Part shown: positions 44,900 to 56,324 of the stretch, one piece after another
How positions within the stretch are numbered: position 1 is the first letter of the stretch
How the letters are laid out: each line of letters opens with the position of its first letter
NCBI GenBank assembly: GCA_900073065.1
Contig: FJOG01000026.1
Coordinates: 142,617 to 206,616 of the forward strand
Reading direction: 5' to 3'
DNA: 64,000 nt
DNA from: Phialocephala subalpina
Lineage: Eukaryota; Ascomycota; Leotiomycetes; Helotiales; Mollisiaceae
The notes under the pieces: model-generated
The model's input: the letters and a program-made list of their open reading frames with translations, nothing else
Told to the model about the DNA's origin: nothing
Database searches by the model: none
Program-made: the position numbers and the translations under genes

Positions 44900-46308
44900 A
44901 TGGCAGCCAGCCGTGTGCAAGTACCCAAATGGGTTCAGCCTCAGACATCAAAAGAGAAATGTGAGTTGCTTGCTCTTCCTCCTCAAAACTCATTGGTGTC
45001 AGTCTCTTCTCTAACTTTGTGATGCTCAGTGGACTACATTGAACTTGCGAACCTCGACCTTTCAAAGTTTGACGACCCCACCACTCGAAAAGAGCTTGCA
45101 AAAGAGTTCTTCACAGCTCTGACAACCACTGGGTTCTTCACGATCACAAATCATGGCATTTCGAAAGTGGACTGGGATCAGCAAATGGATCTCGCCCATG
45201 AGGTAATGACAATGTCACCCGAAGAAAAGAAACCATATGAAGGTGAACAATCTACCCCGCGCTTACTTGGGACTCATCTAAACCGACTCTAGTATCTTGC
45301 GAAGATGACAGCAAAGGCATCTACTGTGGTTTTAAAATAGCTGGAGGGCCTGGCTATCATAGAGCTGTAAGCCTGCAGCAGATCAACTCGGTCTCTAGTG
45401 ACTGACCATTCAGGTCGACTGGTTCAATATGCTTCTAAACGACAAAGTTGCGGACCGCAAGGTACCTCCAGCGTTAGCACCGTACATGTCGGAAACTCGA
45501 AAGATTATGCATCATGTTCGTGATTTTGTGCAGCACAAGCTTTTGATTTTGCTCGCCATGAGCCTCGAGCTGCCTGAAGAAGACGTGTTGGCAACACACA
45601 AGCGAGGGGAATGCTCGTCTGAATACTACAGATTCGTAAGTGGAGGTTTATCAAGCCTTATTGTAGATGCTGATAGTGTTTCAGAGCGGCTACTCTCCAT
45701 TGACAAAAGAAGAGAAAGTCAAGTCCCGTGGTCTTTTCATGCCGGGACATGCTGATTGGGGAACGTTCTCCATTCTGTTCTCACAGACAATCGCAGCGTT
45801 ACAAGTCCTCGACTACGAAACAGGAACATTCAAATGGGTTGAGGTAAGCTCAAATCCTTCTTGTAAGAAAGAATCTCTGTCGCTACCATGAAAACAGCAT
45901 GTCCCTTACGCCCTCATCGTCAACGTCGGTCAGGGCCTCGAACTTCTCACCGGCGGTCTCTACAAAGCCACAATCCACCGCGTCGTTACGCCTCCAAAAG
46001 ACCAAGAACAAGAACTCCGCGTTGGTCTCTTCTACTTCTCGCGACCCAATGACGATTATATGATGCTGCCAATGGCTTCGTCTCCCGTGCTGAAGAGACT
46101 GGGTTTTGATAACCCGCTTGATCCCGAACATATATTCAACGCCACAGAGTTTCTGGAAGCAAAGAAGCATGGGTATATGAAGCCAGACTTTGATGTTGAT
46201 AAGCCGAAGGATGCGACGCATGTGGATGATTTTAGGAGTGGTGATAGGTATGGAATAGCTAAGCCGCTCGTGTCGTATGGTCCTGGATCGGGAATCAAAG
46301 TGCAATAG
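44900..46308 (+). CDS. 2-oxoglutarate/Fe(II)-dependent oxygenase, 379 aa
   Basis: Non-heme iron dioxygenase of the isopenicillin-N-synthase/gibberellin-oxidase-like group. Six exons: 44900-44960 (MAASRVQVPKWVQPQ), 45030-45242, 45293-45366, 45414-45635, 45685-45843, 45898-46308; 380 codons. N-terminal DIOX_N-like part (TGFFTITNHGIS). Iron ligands: His and Asp in PGHADWGTF, second His in ATIHRVV. The 2OG-binding Arg is in LRVGLFYFSRP. The N-terminal exon is short but its join (SKEK|L|DYIELANLDLS) matches the family. Cytosolic. Divergent from the transporter, with a promoter motif shared with the monooxygenase/oxoprolinase pair. Confidence 0.92.
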
Positions 46309-47762
46309 ATGTTATCTCAAAGCATAATGATCTTGCTGTGCCGTATGTCTCGATTTTAATGTCTGAGAATTGACTCTGTAGCATCGCCCCCGCGATTCAG
46401 TCTCGCGTCTTCCTCCCCGCCAACGCGCCGCTCCTCGCTTCGCTTCCATCTCGCGATAATGCAAGCGTAGTTCCCCACGTCACTCGCAAACATCTATATA
46501 GATTTAAATAGCACTTTCTTTCCAACAACCGGCCAGCAGCGTGCTACTAAGCTTAGCAGTTCAGGTCACTGACCGGTTCGTTCGAGGAGCAATAGAGAAA
46601 ATCGCCTGCCCCAAGCTCAAAAGCGAGAGCACACGCCAAGCCGAAAAAAATCCCAGTCGACGCCGAGGGATTTTCATAGACCCACCTCGATATTGAGGGT
46701 TTATGTTTTTGTATTTTTTATAATCATAATCTAACAACCTTTTGTCGCGTCGGATTTTTTTCGTTGTTTTGACGAGCTTGTTCGCGCCCCTATGGCTTTA
46801 GAAGCGAGCCCCTAAGCTTAGCGAGCTTACATTGAACGAACCGCTCACTTCACTTTCAAATAGTTCAAGCTCCGACAGTGAATTATTGAAGAAATACGTT
46901 ACTAATTTGTTATTCCGGGGTTCAGCTTTCTAAATGTACAACACTTATTGTTTTCTGAAACTTTCTCGTCGACGAAGTACTCGGAAATGCGTGATAAAAT
47001 GTAGCCTTGACCAACTTGCTGACTTCAGCGTATTTGACCCCACCATTGCACTCTGAATAATTCCACATTCAGCTATCGCATCGCAGAAAAATATGTATGA
47101 AGTCATTCTTCTGAACTGTTGTTGTCCAAAGGCGTAGCCCTTTTCAATTCAGAGCAAAACGCGATGTCGTTGCGAAACTGACATGAGGTACCAATGTCGA
47201 GGACAGGTCCTTCTCTACGACTTAATTGCACATATAAATGTCTATGGTCATCTTAAGCCTTCTAGAAGAAGTTTCCCATACTTGCTGAGAGAATCTAGAC
47301 CGACTTTATTCCGCTGAAAAGTTTCAAGAAAAGCAAGAGCATCACCGTGGGGGTTGTAGTTCTGAATTCTTCGCCTACAGTACCTGCGCGCAACGATCAG
47401 AACGCTACTCTCCTTTATCGCTAGCGGAAACTTGATGTTCCGGGCCGCGTCGCACCAGCACCTTCTCCAACCTCACATCTTTTGGCAACGATTCACATGA
47501 AGTTTGCCTTCCCGGAAAAGAAGCGCAAGAGGCCTAAAAACAACATGAATTTATGTCCGCAACATTCCGCCCTAGGCGAGCCGAAAAGGGGGATGACAAA
47601 CATTACCCTGCCACCTCCGTCGAGGATAATCAGAAGAGGCAGGCAGTTACTTGGTGGTGACTCCATCGCCCCGCAAGCCAGAAGGTTCAGTCCCCCAGCT
47701 CAACATAATCCTCTCCCATCATCACTGGACAACAAAAACAAACAAACCACCTCTTCGGAACG
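46309..47762. other. Intergenic, no gene recognised
   Basis: 1.45 kb after the oxygenase. The first 400 bp are GC-rich with short CGAGC/GCTTAGC words. No RNA gene or coding frame could be supported. Confidence 0.5.
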
Positions 47763-49190
47763 ATGATAGATCCTAATTGCTACCTCGAGAGTCTTTCGCC
47801 AGAATTACTCCTTTCCATTTTAATTCACTTACTAGACCTTGAGTCGCTCGATAGCCTTCTCAGGGCATCACCGGCCGCATATCGCGTCTTTAACACTTAG
47901 AGTGCTACAGTTTTTAGGACAGTTTTATCGTCCGGCAGCACCCACATACATACTTGTGCTCTCATCCGCATTGCTGCTCTTATACGAGCCAACTCTTTGC
48001 CACCTACTGTCCACGATCTGGTCAGCTTCAAAGACCTCGTCAGACACGAAACGTCGCCGCATCGTTGGAACCCGCCACGACGGGTCCACCCTCCCACGAG
48101 CTGGCCAGATATTTCAGCTACCATTATACGCGGGCTTCTCGCTACAAACCGAAAAGTTCAACGCTTTACCTTCGGCTGCCTCGAGTATTACTTAGATCGG
48201 TTTAGGCTTCTAAGGCCCTTCCATTCAGCTGGATTTTCATTCGACAGTATACACTATACCGAGGTTGCTGCCGATTTCATAGGACATGACAAGACAAGCC
48301 AGCCGATACCCTTTATTATTATCCCGTCCACGACATTGGCCCCTCTTCTTGGCTTGAGTAGCAACGTGTTCTTCGAGCCTTCTGGCGTATAGAGCTGTCT
48401 CGCGATCTTAACTCCGCAGTCGATGCCTCGCGCATTGTTTGGCCGGAAGAAGAAGGATGGGAAGGGGTGAACTGGATGAGCCCGGCAGAATTATGTGACG
48501 TGCCATCACATTTCTTCGGCGAAGCTGGTGGCGTTGTGTTGGAAAACAGCGAGATGATGGGCATCGAGACGATCCTCGAGCACGAGCTGCTAGAATCAGC
48601 GGTACAATACACATAGGAGGCCAAAGAAATAATCAGCAAGTCAACTTACTAGCGGCTCAAGAAGGACTGGGCAGCTGGTTCTATGCCGACAAACCGGGGG
48701 GACTAGGACACTTTGGATCTTACTTTTAGGTCCGACATGTGGTCATATTTCTACAATTTGACTGGTAATTGTTGGCTGCACGAGACTAGTTTTCTCTCAC
48801 TACTACAGCATGCTAAATTCGAACCCTGGCGCCGTTTTGGATTTGCGATTTGGAGTACTGCGCGAATGGCGGGGTATGGGCTTCTACTCGCTAGAGGAAT
48901 GCATCCGGTTGGTATGTATGTGCCATATTACGAGGCTTAGAGAAATCGTCTGACACAGGATGAGAGGGATACAGTGGACAAGGAAAACAAGAAAAGAGAT
49001 GCGGAAGCTCTGGGCCTGTAGCCAATCAAGTAACATTACTCTTCTCAGAATTGATATTCAGGAAGACTACCCACTCAGTACATTTGCTCAGCACCAAGGC
49101 TTTCTTCCAGTGACCAAGTGGAGCTTGGGATGTCCTCTACAAGAAGGAAGTTTCTGGGCTTATTTCATGGACTGCGTCTGCAAATAGGGG
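47763..49190 (+). pseudogene. F-box-type protein, degraded
   Basis: It opens with a recognisable F-box-like start: YLESLSPELLLSILIHLLDLESL then SLLRASPAAYRVF. It is stopped at once by TAG at 47898-47900. The continuation is spread over frames: TIIRGLLATNRKVQRFTFGC and RPFHSAGFSFDSIHYTEV near 48120-48270, EGVNWMSPAELCDVPSHFFGEAGG near 48460-48540, then WRRFGFAIWSTARMAGYG near 48830-48870. Fungal F-box proteins of this style recruit targets to SCF ubiquitin ligases; this copy cannot do so without multiple corrections. The 3' end is approximate. Confidence 0.6.
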
Positions 49191-50491
49191 TCACGTGGAC
49201 ATGGAACGCAACAGTTGGTCGATTGTCTGTAGATTGTAAGAATGTCTTGGAGCTCTCAGATCTCTAACGTTCAATCATAGGAAATCACTCGGTAGAAATG
49301 AACAAAGTGTTGAAATGTGTAAGTCCTGAGAATTCCTCATGTGACTTCCCGGTATAGTCCAAACTGAAAGTCGGTGCCAAGAGGACACGACATTTCAAAG
49401 TGTTAAGGACAATGAATGAGACTGAAAAGTTGATCAGTAGAGTCAGCCTCGGATCCTGGGACATTGACAACTTGAACGAGCTTTCCTACATCCAAGGAGG
49501 CACGCAGCAATAGGAAGAAGAGGTACGTTCACAGTTAAGCTCATCTTTTCTCATTGATGATTGAGCTAGCTGACTATATTGTTGTTAGAATTGCGAGACA
49601 TACAAGTGCATTGCCACCTTTCCAAACCATACGCGTTGGGCCTCACCATGGTTTATATTGCCCTTTCCAAGCCGACGCCGGGTGTTAATACTCATTGCCA
49701 AGACGGGCTAGACCTTCGCTACAACTCAATTGCCCATATACTCCTTCTTCAACCTCACTTCAATCTTTTTGCGATGATTCGTCAGAAGGTGTGCCTTACC
49801 ATTCGCGACATCCTCTCATTCTGTTCCGCTGTGCGAGTGCGTGGTGGTCTCACTCACCACGAAACACTTCGCAAGTTTGCCTGTCGCCGAAGTGGCCGTC
49901 GAATCCCGAATCCCCAGTCCTCGGGACACTATGGCACTTCTGCGGCTTCTCCAGCCCCTTTTCCAAACACCAAGTGAGCCAAGGCTACTCTTACGGCGCA
50001 GCACGGCTTTATATTTCCTTTCGACCTCGGCCTGCCCGAAAAGAAAGGCTTGATGCTTCAGCCTCCTTTTCAACGGTCCTGCACGTGACCCCTAATCCAC
50101 TTTCGTCCACTCCACTGTCCGCGCGTTCATGCGAAAAAAAGGCTAGGAACAGCAGAAAATAGCACCACCCCATGGCGACGATGATGAACTATCTCCTTTT
50201 TGACAGTTTGATCTCCCAAACTTTAATGCAGTTGTACTGACCAGTCCTATAGATGTGGTGGCTGAGAGCCTCACAGGCCCTCACTGCACCCAAACCGGTA
50301 AGTCATTTCCAGGGCATTCGCGTCACGAATCGCGTACACATGTCTGGATTTAATGGTGTTTTTCTCCTCTTCTGCTGTCGTCGTCGCATTCGTACATTCG
50401 TTTCGTCCGGTCTTGTTACGCGTTCAGGAATTCAAAAGTCATTGGCATTTCTATTTTGCGATCATCTTCTATTTACCAAGAACAACACAGC
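49191..50491. other. Intergenic, no gene recognised
   Basis: Open frames such as 49579-49977 lack family features. Holds the promoter of the gene at 50492. Confidence 0.5.
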
Positions 50492-51691
50492 ATGAGTTCT
50501 CCCGGTGGAAGCAATCAGCAAGGCGGGGCTGGAAGTTCGAATGGAGGTTCAGGAGACCAAGGGAATCAGGGGAATCCTGCTCAAGCAACCACGACGACAA
50601 CTTCCCAAGGACATGCGACATCAACTCAATCGCCATTCTCATCATCAACACAAACAAGCCCTTCAAACTCAACATCCACATCGTCTTCCTCCAGTTCGAA
50701 CAAGACCGCAATCATCGGAGGGGTTGTAGGCGGAATCGCAGGGTTGCTTGTGTTGGCATTAATAGGGATATGGTTTCTGAATCGGAGGAAGAAGAGACAA
50801 ATCGCCTTGAAGAACGGGACAGCACAGCCAGTCACCTATGCCGGTCTCAATTCCTCTTTCGGGGGAGTCCCATTCGGCCACAACCGGAACCAAAGTGCTC
50901 ATGACGGTCTAACACCAAGGCCGCTACTTGCTTCAAGTCCACACTCATCGCAACACCCAGACATCGAAATGAGAGGAGGCAACAGGAGTCCAGTAGAAAG
51001 CGACATGTTCCTGCCAACATACGCCGAAAGTCAAGCTGCAATGTCTGTAAGAGGAACAAGCACAATTGGTCGATTAAACACTTCTCATAGCGGCACGCCA
51101 TCCACTAATGTGTCGCCATTGAGCACATCAGGCACACGCACTCTGCACAACATGACACCAGACCTGGACCTGCCTCCCATGCCACCACTACCCCAAACAG
51201 CCGCAGCTCGCGACACAATGGGCTTCCCAATCGACTCACCTGGCTTCCCCTCTCCAGGGTTTCCCTCACCCGGCTTAGCCTCGCCTAGTATGGCATCACC
51301 AGGCTTCGAAACCATTCACCTCCAACCCGAGATACCTCTTCCCATCATCTCACCCACACCCCGCCACCCCTTAGTGCACCAAGACTCCCTAGAGCGACAA
51401 GTCCGAGCCGGTATGATGCCAACCGATAGCCCCGAACTCTCGCACAACATCAATCCGAATCGATTACGAGTCCTGAGTCAGGAGATGCCGAGGGAGAGTC
51501 CGATCTTGGGGTTGAATAGTGTGACGATACAACAACCGGCTGCAGCTGGACCGAGTACTTTAAATCCGAGTGTTGGGATTGATAGGCATGCTAGCCAGAG
51601 GACGGTGAGCAGTATGAGTAGTATGCCGCCTGTGGTTAGTGATGCGGAGTTGGAGAATTTGGGTGTGGGGACGAGGCCGATGAAGAGGTAG
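50492..51691 (+). CDS. Single-pass membrane protein with Ser/Thr/Gly-rich N-terminus, about 399 aa
   Basis: Architecture known from fungal surface-sensor-like and anchor proteins. Residues 1-70 are low-complexity (Gly/Asn/Gln, then Ser/Thr) and likely heavily O-mannosylated. Residues 73-96 are a membrane helix with a Gly-rich face (AIIGGVVGGIAGLLVLALIG), followed by a stop-transfer cluster NRRKKRQ. The rest is a disordered Pro/Ser-rich cytoplasmic tail, with a small GFPSPG repeat near 51240-51310. No signal peptide precedes the N-terminus, so either insertion is by the helix itself or a 5' exon with a signal sequence is missing. An upstream ATG at 50251 followed by GTAAGT at 50299 could be such an exon but is not convincing. 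One long exon. Confidence 0.75.
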   Translation: MSSPGGSNQQGGAGSSNGGSGDQGNQGNPAQATTTTTSQGHATSTQSPFSSSTQTSPSNSTSTSSSSSSNKTAIIGGVVGGIAGLLVLALIGIWFLNRRKKRQIALKNGTAQPVTYAGLNSSFGGVPFGHNRNQSAHDGLTPRPLLASSPHSSQHPDIEMRGGNRSPVESDMFLPTYAESQAAMSVRGTSTIGRLNTSHSGTPSTNVSPLSTSGTRTLHNMTPDLDLPPMPPLPQTAAARDTMGFPIDSPGFPSPGFPSPGLASPSMASPGFETIHLQPEIPLPIISPTPRHPLVHQDSLERQVRAGMMPTDSPELSHNINPNRLRVLSQEMPRESPILGLNSVTIQQPAAAGPSTLNPSVGIDRHASQRTVSSMSSMPPVVSDAELENLGVGTRPMKR

Positions 51692-53109
51692 TTACCACGA
51701 TGAGGTATCGATGGTTCAGATACAAGAAGGGAGGAGGAAGCATATTCCAGTGACCCAACCTTACCAGGACTTTATCGACCCACGAGGAGGCTTTGCTTAG
51801 CCAAGCGCATGCCGACAAACCAGCGCCTCTTGAGGAAAGTCCCCTCGAGGCTTGGAGATTGAAGTGTTTGAGGATGATAGTAATGAGAGAAGACTGCATG
51901 GCATATAATAGCAACCGGCGTTGGGGATTTCCTTTTGTTTGTTTGTCGATACCCAACTTTGTACCGTACATAGTACAACACAGCCTAGTCAGGAAGAATT
52001 TAAAATACCTCAAATACCCTTTGCAAAGTTCCGCGCTGCTTGTCCTTTCATAATCTTTTATTTTTCTTTACCAATGTCAGTTAAATGTTTCAATTTTCAT
52101 GAAACTCTATTGTTACTTACGCCGCTGACGCCAGTCCTGCCCATGGATGTCTTTCCTGCTGTTCTCAGTGAGGGTAGTTTGCCATTTGATGGTGAACGCC
52201 TCAGTTACGAGATGTTGATTGGAGAGAAAATTGCCGTTTTTGCAGACCATCCAAGTCCTGGCTCCGTTGGAGATCTTTTTTGTTGGCATTTGGTGATGAT
52301 TCTAAGTCCTGTGTTGTGAGCATCGAAAGCTTAAATCTTTTGCGATGTACATCATGGAATAATATACCTTGCAGTCTCTTAGGTCGAGATCTGACGGCAA
52401 AGAAGAACTGCTATCGCTGCACCTTCCTAGGTAAGGAGTGGGATAGTTGCGTTGACTCTCAGGCTGTCAGAAAGTCCTACTGCGGTAGATCACGAGATAA
52501 GGCTGCGGGAGCAACTTGCAAACAGGCGCCACTTTGTGGTTCTCAGCCTTCTGTTTAGCATTAAAGCGGAATGTTGAAAATGCCGCACACGAGGGAATCC
52601 TCGGACAGCATCTCACGCACAGCAGACAAAATCTTGCGGTTTACATTGGCTAGATTTCTGCCACTGCCTTCCAAGGATCTGACACCCCCTGAATTGAAAT
52701 CCAGCTGAGGAACCTTCTTGTGCCGAGAAGCTCTATGGCTTCCATCAGGCTTCAATTTTCTGTAGCGATACGACGCCACATCGCGAGGCTGAGCTTGGCC
52801 GTCTTTATCATTGGCCACTAGCGAGGTTTTGACGACAGCAAGGCCCGCTTTTGATTATAGCGCAAGGCTATCATCGACAGGGACGTTTTTACTGCCAATC
52901 GGCGCACTCATCGTCGCATCATTATCATCATAGCCCAAGAGGCAATATCTGCTTCGAAGGTTATATTTAAGATGGGTCGATTCCCACAGGGCTGGGTTTC
53001 CTCGCTCCCGGGTCAAAGATGGTGATTTTGCCAAGGGCGGGCAACGTCGAGGTATGACTCGCAGATCTTCTTCACCAGAGAGATCAAATATTAATTTCTC
53101 ATAGCTGTC
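51692..53109. other. Intergenic, no gene recognised
   Basis: Short frames only. A 5' part of the protease pseudogene may extend into 52860-53109 but is not readable. Confidence 0.45.
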
Positions 53110-53965
53110 TTGAAGTTGTTCCTCTACTTTGTGGACAAAGCCACGAACAATCTGATATCCAAAGTGGGCACCGGAACTCTCGTTGGCGAAACACTTGTTC
53201 TGACGGCTGGACACTGCGTGTACGACAGGCAGCTCCATCGTTTGGTCAGAGCAGAGGCATATCTCGGCTACAGCGACAAAGGACATGCCGACGTGCGGTG
53301 TGGGCAGTTGGTGGCTTTTCCCTCCACCTATATCGATGGAGACGAAGACGAGGATTTGGCGGTCATACGACTCGAGAAGCCTTTCCAGGAGGATGTCAGG
53401 CCATGGGAGTTGATTTACACTCCCGACCAGACGAAGCTCAAGGAGATCATAGTCGTGGGGTATCCGATGGACTAGAATGATGGCAAGGTCATGTACGAAG
53501 GTTCGTAGGAGGATGTGGAGGTTGACTTGGTACGCAGTCGCGGCGTGCTACGATATCTTGTTGATACGTATGGCGGTATGTGTCTCGGCTGTCCATCAGA
53601 ACGTTGCCATTCTAACAACATCCTCAGGGCAATCTGGAGCCCCAGTGCTCTGGGCTGACAGTCCAGACGGTCCCCTCGTTCGACATCTTCAGCAAAAGCT
53701 CTCCACCTGGGGACTCATTTATCTATTCTTCTTTTTGGTTCCAAGCCTGGCCCAGCAGCTGTCAATCTCAATACATGCATTCAGAGATGCCCAACAAGCT
53801 CTCTTACAACACCCTATCTTAAAATCCTTACCGCTTCTCGAGACGCCAGAACTCAAATTTCTCTGCGAGGACTTTCCTGAGATAGAGGTTGGAAAGCTTC
53901 TCTGTGGGCGTGAGATTACCGGACACAGGTATATATCTGTCCAGAAACGTGGCCGCTCACAATAA
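53110..53965 (+). pseudogene. Trypsin-like (V8/glutamyl-endopeptidase-like) serine protease, disrupted
   Basis: Catalytic triad elements are all recognisable: His in LVLTAGHCVYD, Asp in DEDLAVIRL and Ser in TTSSGQSGAPV. A 52-bp intron (53576-53627, GTATGT...CCTCAG) lies just before the Ser motif. The frame is broken by TAG at 53473-53475 (after VVGYPMD) and TAG at 53506-53508, both explainable by C-to-T changes of CAG. The usual upstream pro-region and start are not found, so the 5' boundary is arbitrary. After the Ser motif an unrelated-looking 100-residue tail continues to a TAA/TGA region at 53965. Probably non-functional. Confidence 0.7.
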
Positions 53966-54962
53966 CGCCAAGGATGGAAACGATGTCGAGTGTATTTGGA
54001 TGTCGCGAGGTCGGCCGATTACTCCGAGTTGGAAGTGAGAGCTGGAAGTTGGTCTAGATGAATTTGACGCTGAGATCAATAACCGACGAGGGTTTCGAGG
54101 ATTTAGAGGATTCTGATACAGCAAGTGTTCTTTTACGTTGTTTGAGATTTCGTTATTTTCATTGCGAATGTCTGCAGGAGCTGGATTGTCTTTTTACCGG
54201 GGTGGTTGCTCTGGGATATTTGAGAGATCATTGCTTTCATTACGAGTGTTTTCATTTTATCTTGGCACATCATACAAAACACAAAAAAATAAGAAAAGGT
54301 ACCAAAAGCACAAAAAAAACTTAGACAAAGATAAGAAATACGAAAAAAAGTGGGGGAAAACAACGTCTCAATGCTGGAATAGGAACGTGTGTGATCATCC
54401 TTCACTTGCCCAAATTCGACATCGAGGTAAATCCACCTTCCTACCCCTCCTTCCACCACTACCAGGCTAACAGCTATGTCTCAGCCATCTTTGACGTTCA
54501 TATCTACCTTCTACGTTGAATCTGTAGCTCGGAGTATTTGGCAATTTCTCTGATCACGAGCTGAGGCCAATGATAGGGGTATGAGCTATACCAATGAAGA
54601 CTAGCCCCCGGAGCTATGAAGTGAGCTCTGGACCTTCACGACTCTCTTCTCTTCCTTACAACACCACATCAATCCTGATGCTTCGAAAAAAATTTCGATT
54701 CGAGGCCGAAAGGACTCTTCAAGCCACTCTGAAATTGAGGGGTCATGGATTCGCGAAAGGCTTGTCGAGTGGCTTGCATATGTAACACCGAAATTGGACG
54801 TGGCGTTCAGTGACCGCTTTGCCAGCCATGTCGGCGCTGAAAACGATAATTTAATACTCTCTCGCTCTTTTTCATTCATTCTACCTCTTCTACGTTGTTG
54901 ATCTCGATGTGTTAGGTTTGCTGTCATTGATCTTTGGAGCGTGTTTCGCATGCTGAGATGAG
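53966..54962. other. Intergenic with an A-rich patch
   Basis: 54275-54360 is strongly A-rich (AAAACACAAAAAAATAAG...). No gene supported. The right part carries the element upstream of member A. Confidence 0.5.
54770..54779 (+). promoter_or_regulatory. TGGCTTGCAT element upstream of member A
   Basis: CGAGTGGCTTGCATA, 193 bp before the ATG at 54963, followed by GTGGCGTTCAGTGACCG at 54801. Matches the M1 and M2 upstream blocks in spacing and order. Confidence 0.5.
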
Positions 54963-55599
54963 ATGGCTGACATTACAGCCTTGCCGAGCACGCTCGTAAG
55001 AATACCCCTCCAAAGTTCTCCAAACATCCTCTCCTCGTGCTCAATTACATCCTTGAAACTTACGCTAATCTGCGATTGCTTAGATCTCGAGCATCCTCGT
55101 TCACGCAATCACAACGACTCCGACAACGTCCGTATCCTCCTATGAACCGATTTTCCTAACCTTTCCAACACCAACGATCCCAGCAGAGTCTGCTATACGA
55201 CAATACACCTGGGCACATTACATGTGGCCCATTATCATCGGTGCGATATTTGGAGTTATCGTAGCTGGCTGCATTATCTATTTCTTGTGGAGAGCCATTC
55301 TCTCGTGTCTTTATTATTTCCTCAGAGGGATTGCATGCGTTCTCGACACATTTTTAGATGGGACCTGGTGGATCGGCACAAAGTTAAGAGATAAGAAGAA
55401 TCAGTGCATTGGTTGGAGACAGAAGAGAATGAGGACAATTGCGGAGAGGAGAGAGGGGCTGAGAAGAGCGAGGGAGCAGAGGGAGGCTGTTCAATTGGAA
55501 ATAAAGGAGAGAAAAAGAAGAGAGAAGGAGCGAAGGGCAGCTGTAGAGTTGGAAAGGAAGAGGGGAGTTGTTAGTATTGAGGCTATTGACATCGCTTGA
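54963..55599 (+). CDS. Small single-pass membrane protein, ELERKRG-tail family, member A (182 aa)
   Basis: Exon 1, 54963-54995, encodes MADITALPSTL. The intron is GTAAGA...TGCTTAG (88 bp). Exon 2, 55084-55599, begins ISSILVHAITTTPTTS. Thr/Ser/Pro-rich N-terminus, one long hydrophobic segment (MWPIIIGAIFGVIVAGCIIY, continuing weakly), aromatic amphipathic stretch, then a Lys/Arg/Glu-rich probable coiled coil. It ends AVELERKRGVVSIEAIDIA. The first-exon ending PSTL| and the phase-0 intron are the same as in M1, M2, M3, C and D. No known family. Confidence 0.75.
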
Positions 55600-56324
55600 A
55601 GATATCGCGAACATGGACAGGAGCATCTAAACGTCCAAGTGGAAAGTCGGAGGCGTCTCCAATACAAAGTACTGCTGTCGATATGCGGCCTTTCGGGCGC
55701 TTGTCAGCTGTTATTCAGGGGTCTTTCAGGAACTTCCAGGTAGCGAATTACATTCCGAGTGGCTTGCATGGGACATCGCTTCGAGTCTGCCTCGGCGTTC
55801 TGTGACCGGGCCTGCCAATATGTCTATTTTTGTTCTTTTCTGGCATTCTCAATTGGTTCTTCAAATTTCGCGTGTTGAAGTCGTGTTATGAAGGTACATC
55901 GAGAGTCTGCACCAATAGGCTACAGAACGCGACTGCCTGGTCGAGTCTAAGGCTGTCATATGGTACTTCTCGCTTCTTCACTCAGCCCATCTCGTTGCAA
56001 TATCGCGAGACACCAAATTCCTTGTTGCAGTGTTCTTCCTCTTCCTTCCTGCAGTATGTACAAATGCTTTCCCTATCGGTCCTTAGCATTTTCGCGTCTA
56101 CTTAACATACCAACAGCAAAAGTTTGTGTTGGAATAAATATCACGTGTTTTAGGCTATATGCCTAGCTTGATCATGCTCTCCATAAGAGAGCAGGCCTCG
56201 AGCTCTTAGACTCGAACAAGACAATAACAATGAACCAGCACTTTGATTTTACAATACGCCTTACCTCCCCATCATAGACGCGTACCATAGTGATACGTAT
56301 CTCCGATTGTAACGACAGTTTGCC
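55600..56324. other. Spacer between members A and B
   Basis: Contains a further TGGCTTGCAT block at 55760. An ATG at 55960 lies 200 bp after it, where a first exon would be expected (MVLLASSLSPS), but I could not join it in frame to a membrane segment. Confidence 0.4.
55760..55769 (+). promoter_or_regulatory. TGGCTTGCAT element between members A and B
   Basis: CCGAGTGGCTTGCATGGG followed by GCCTCGGCGTTCTGTGACCGG; the best match to the block before member A. Confidence 0.45.

Noticed and set aside
29051..46308. Calling the cluster an hxn nicotinate cluster
   Set aside because: Enzyme classes overlap but the flavin enzyme is a Baeyer-Villiger type and the ring-opening enzyme is an oxoprolinase, not a cyclic-imide hydrolase; only a functional analogy is justified.
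46309..47480. Possible tRNA or small RNA gene in the GC-rich spacer
   Set aside because: No A/B box pair or cloverleaf could be found by eye.
52855..53286. 143-codon minus-strand frame
   Set aside because: Antisense to the protease pseudogene's catalytic His region.
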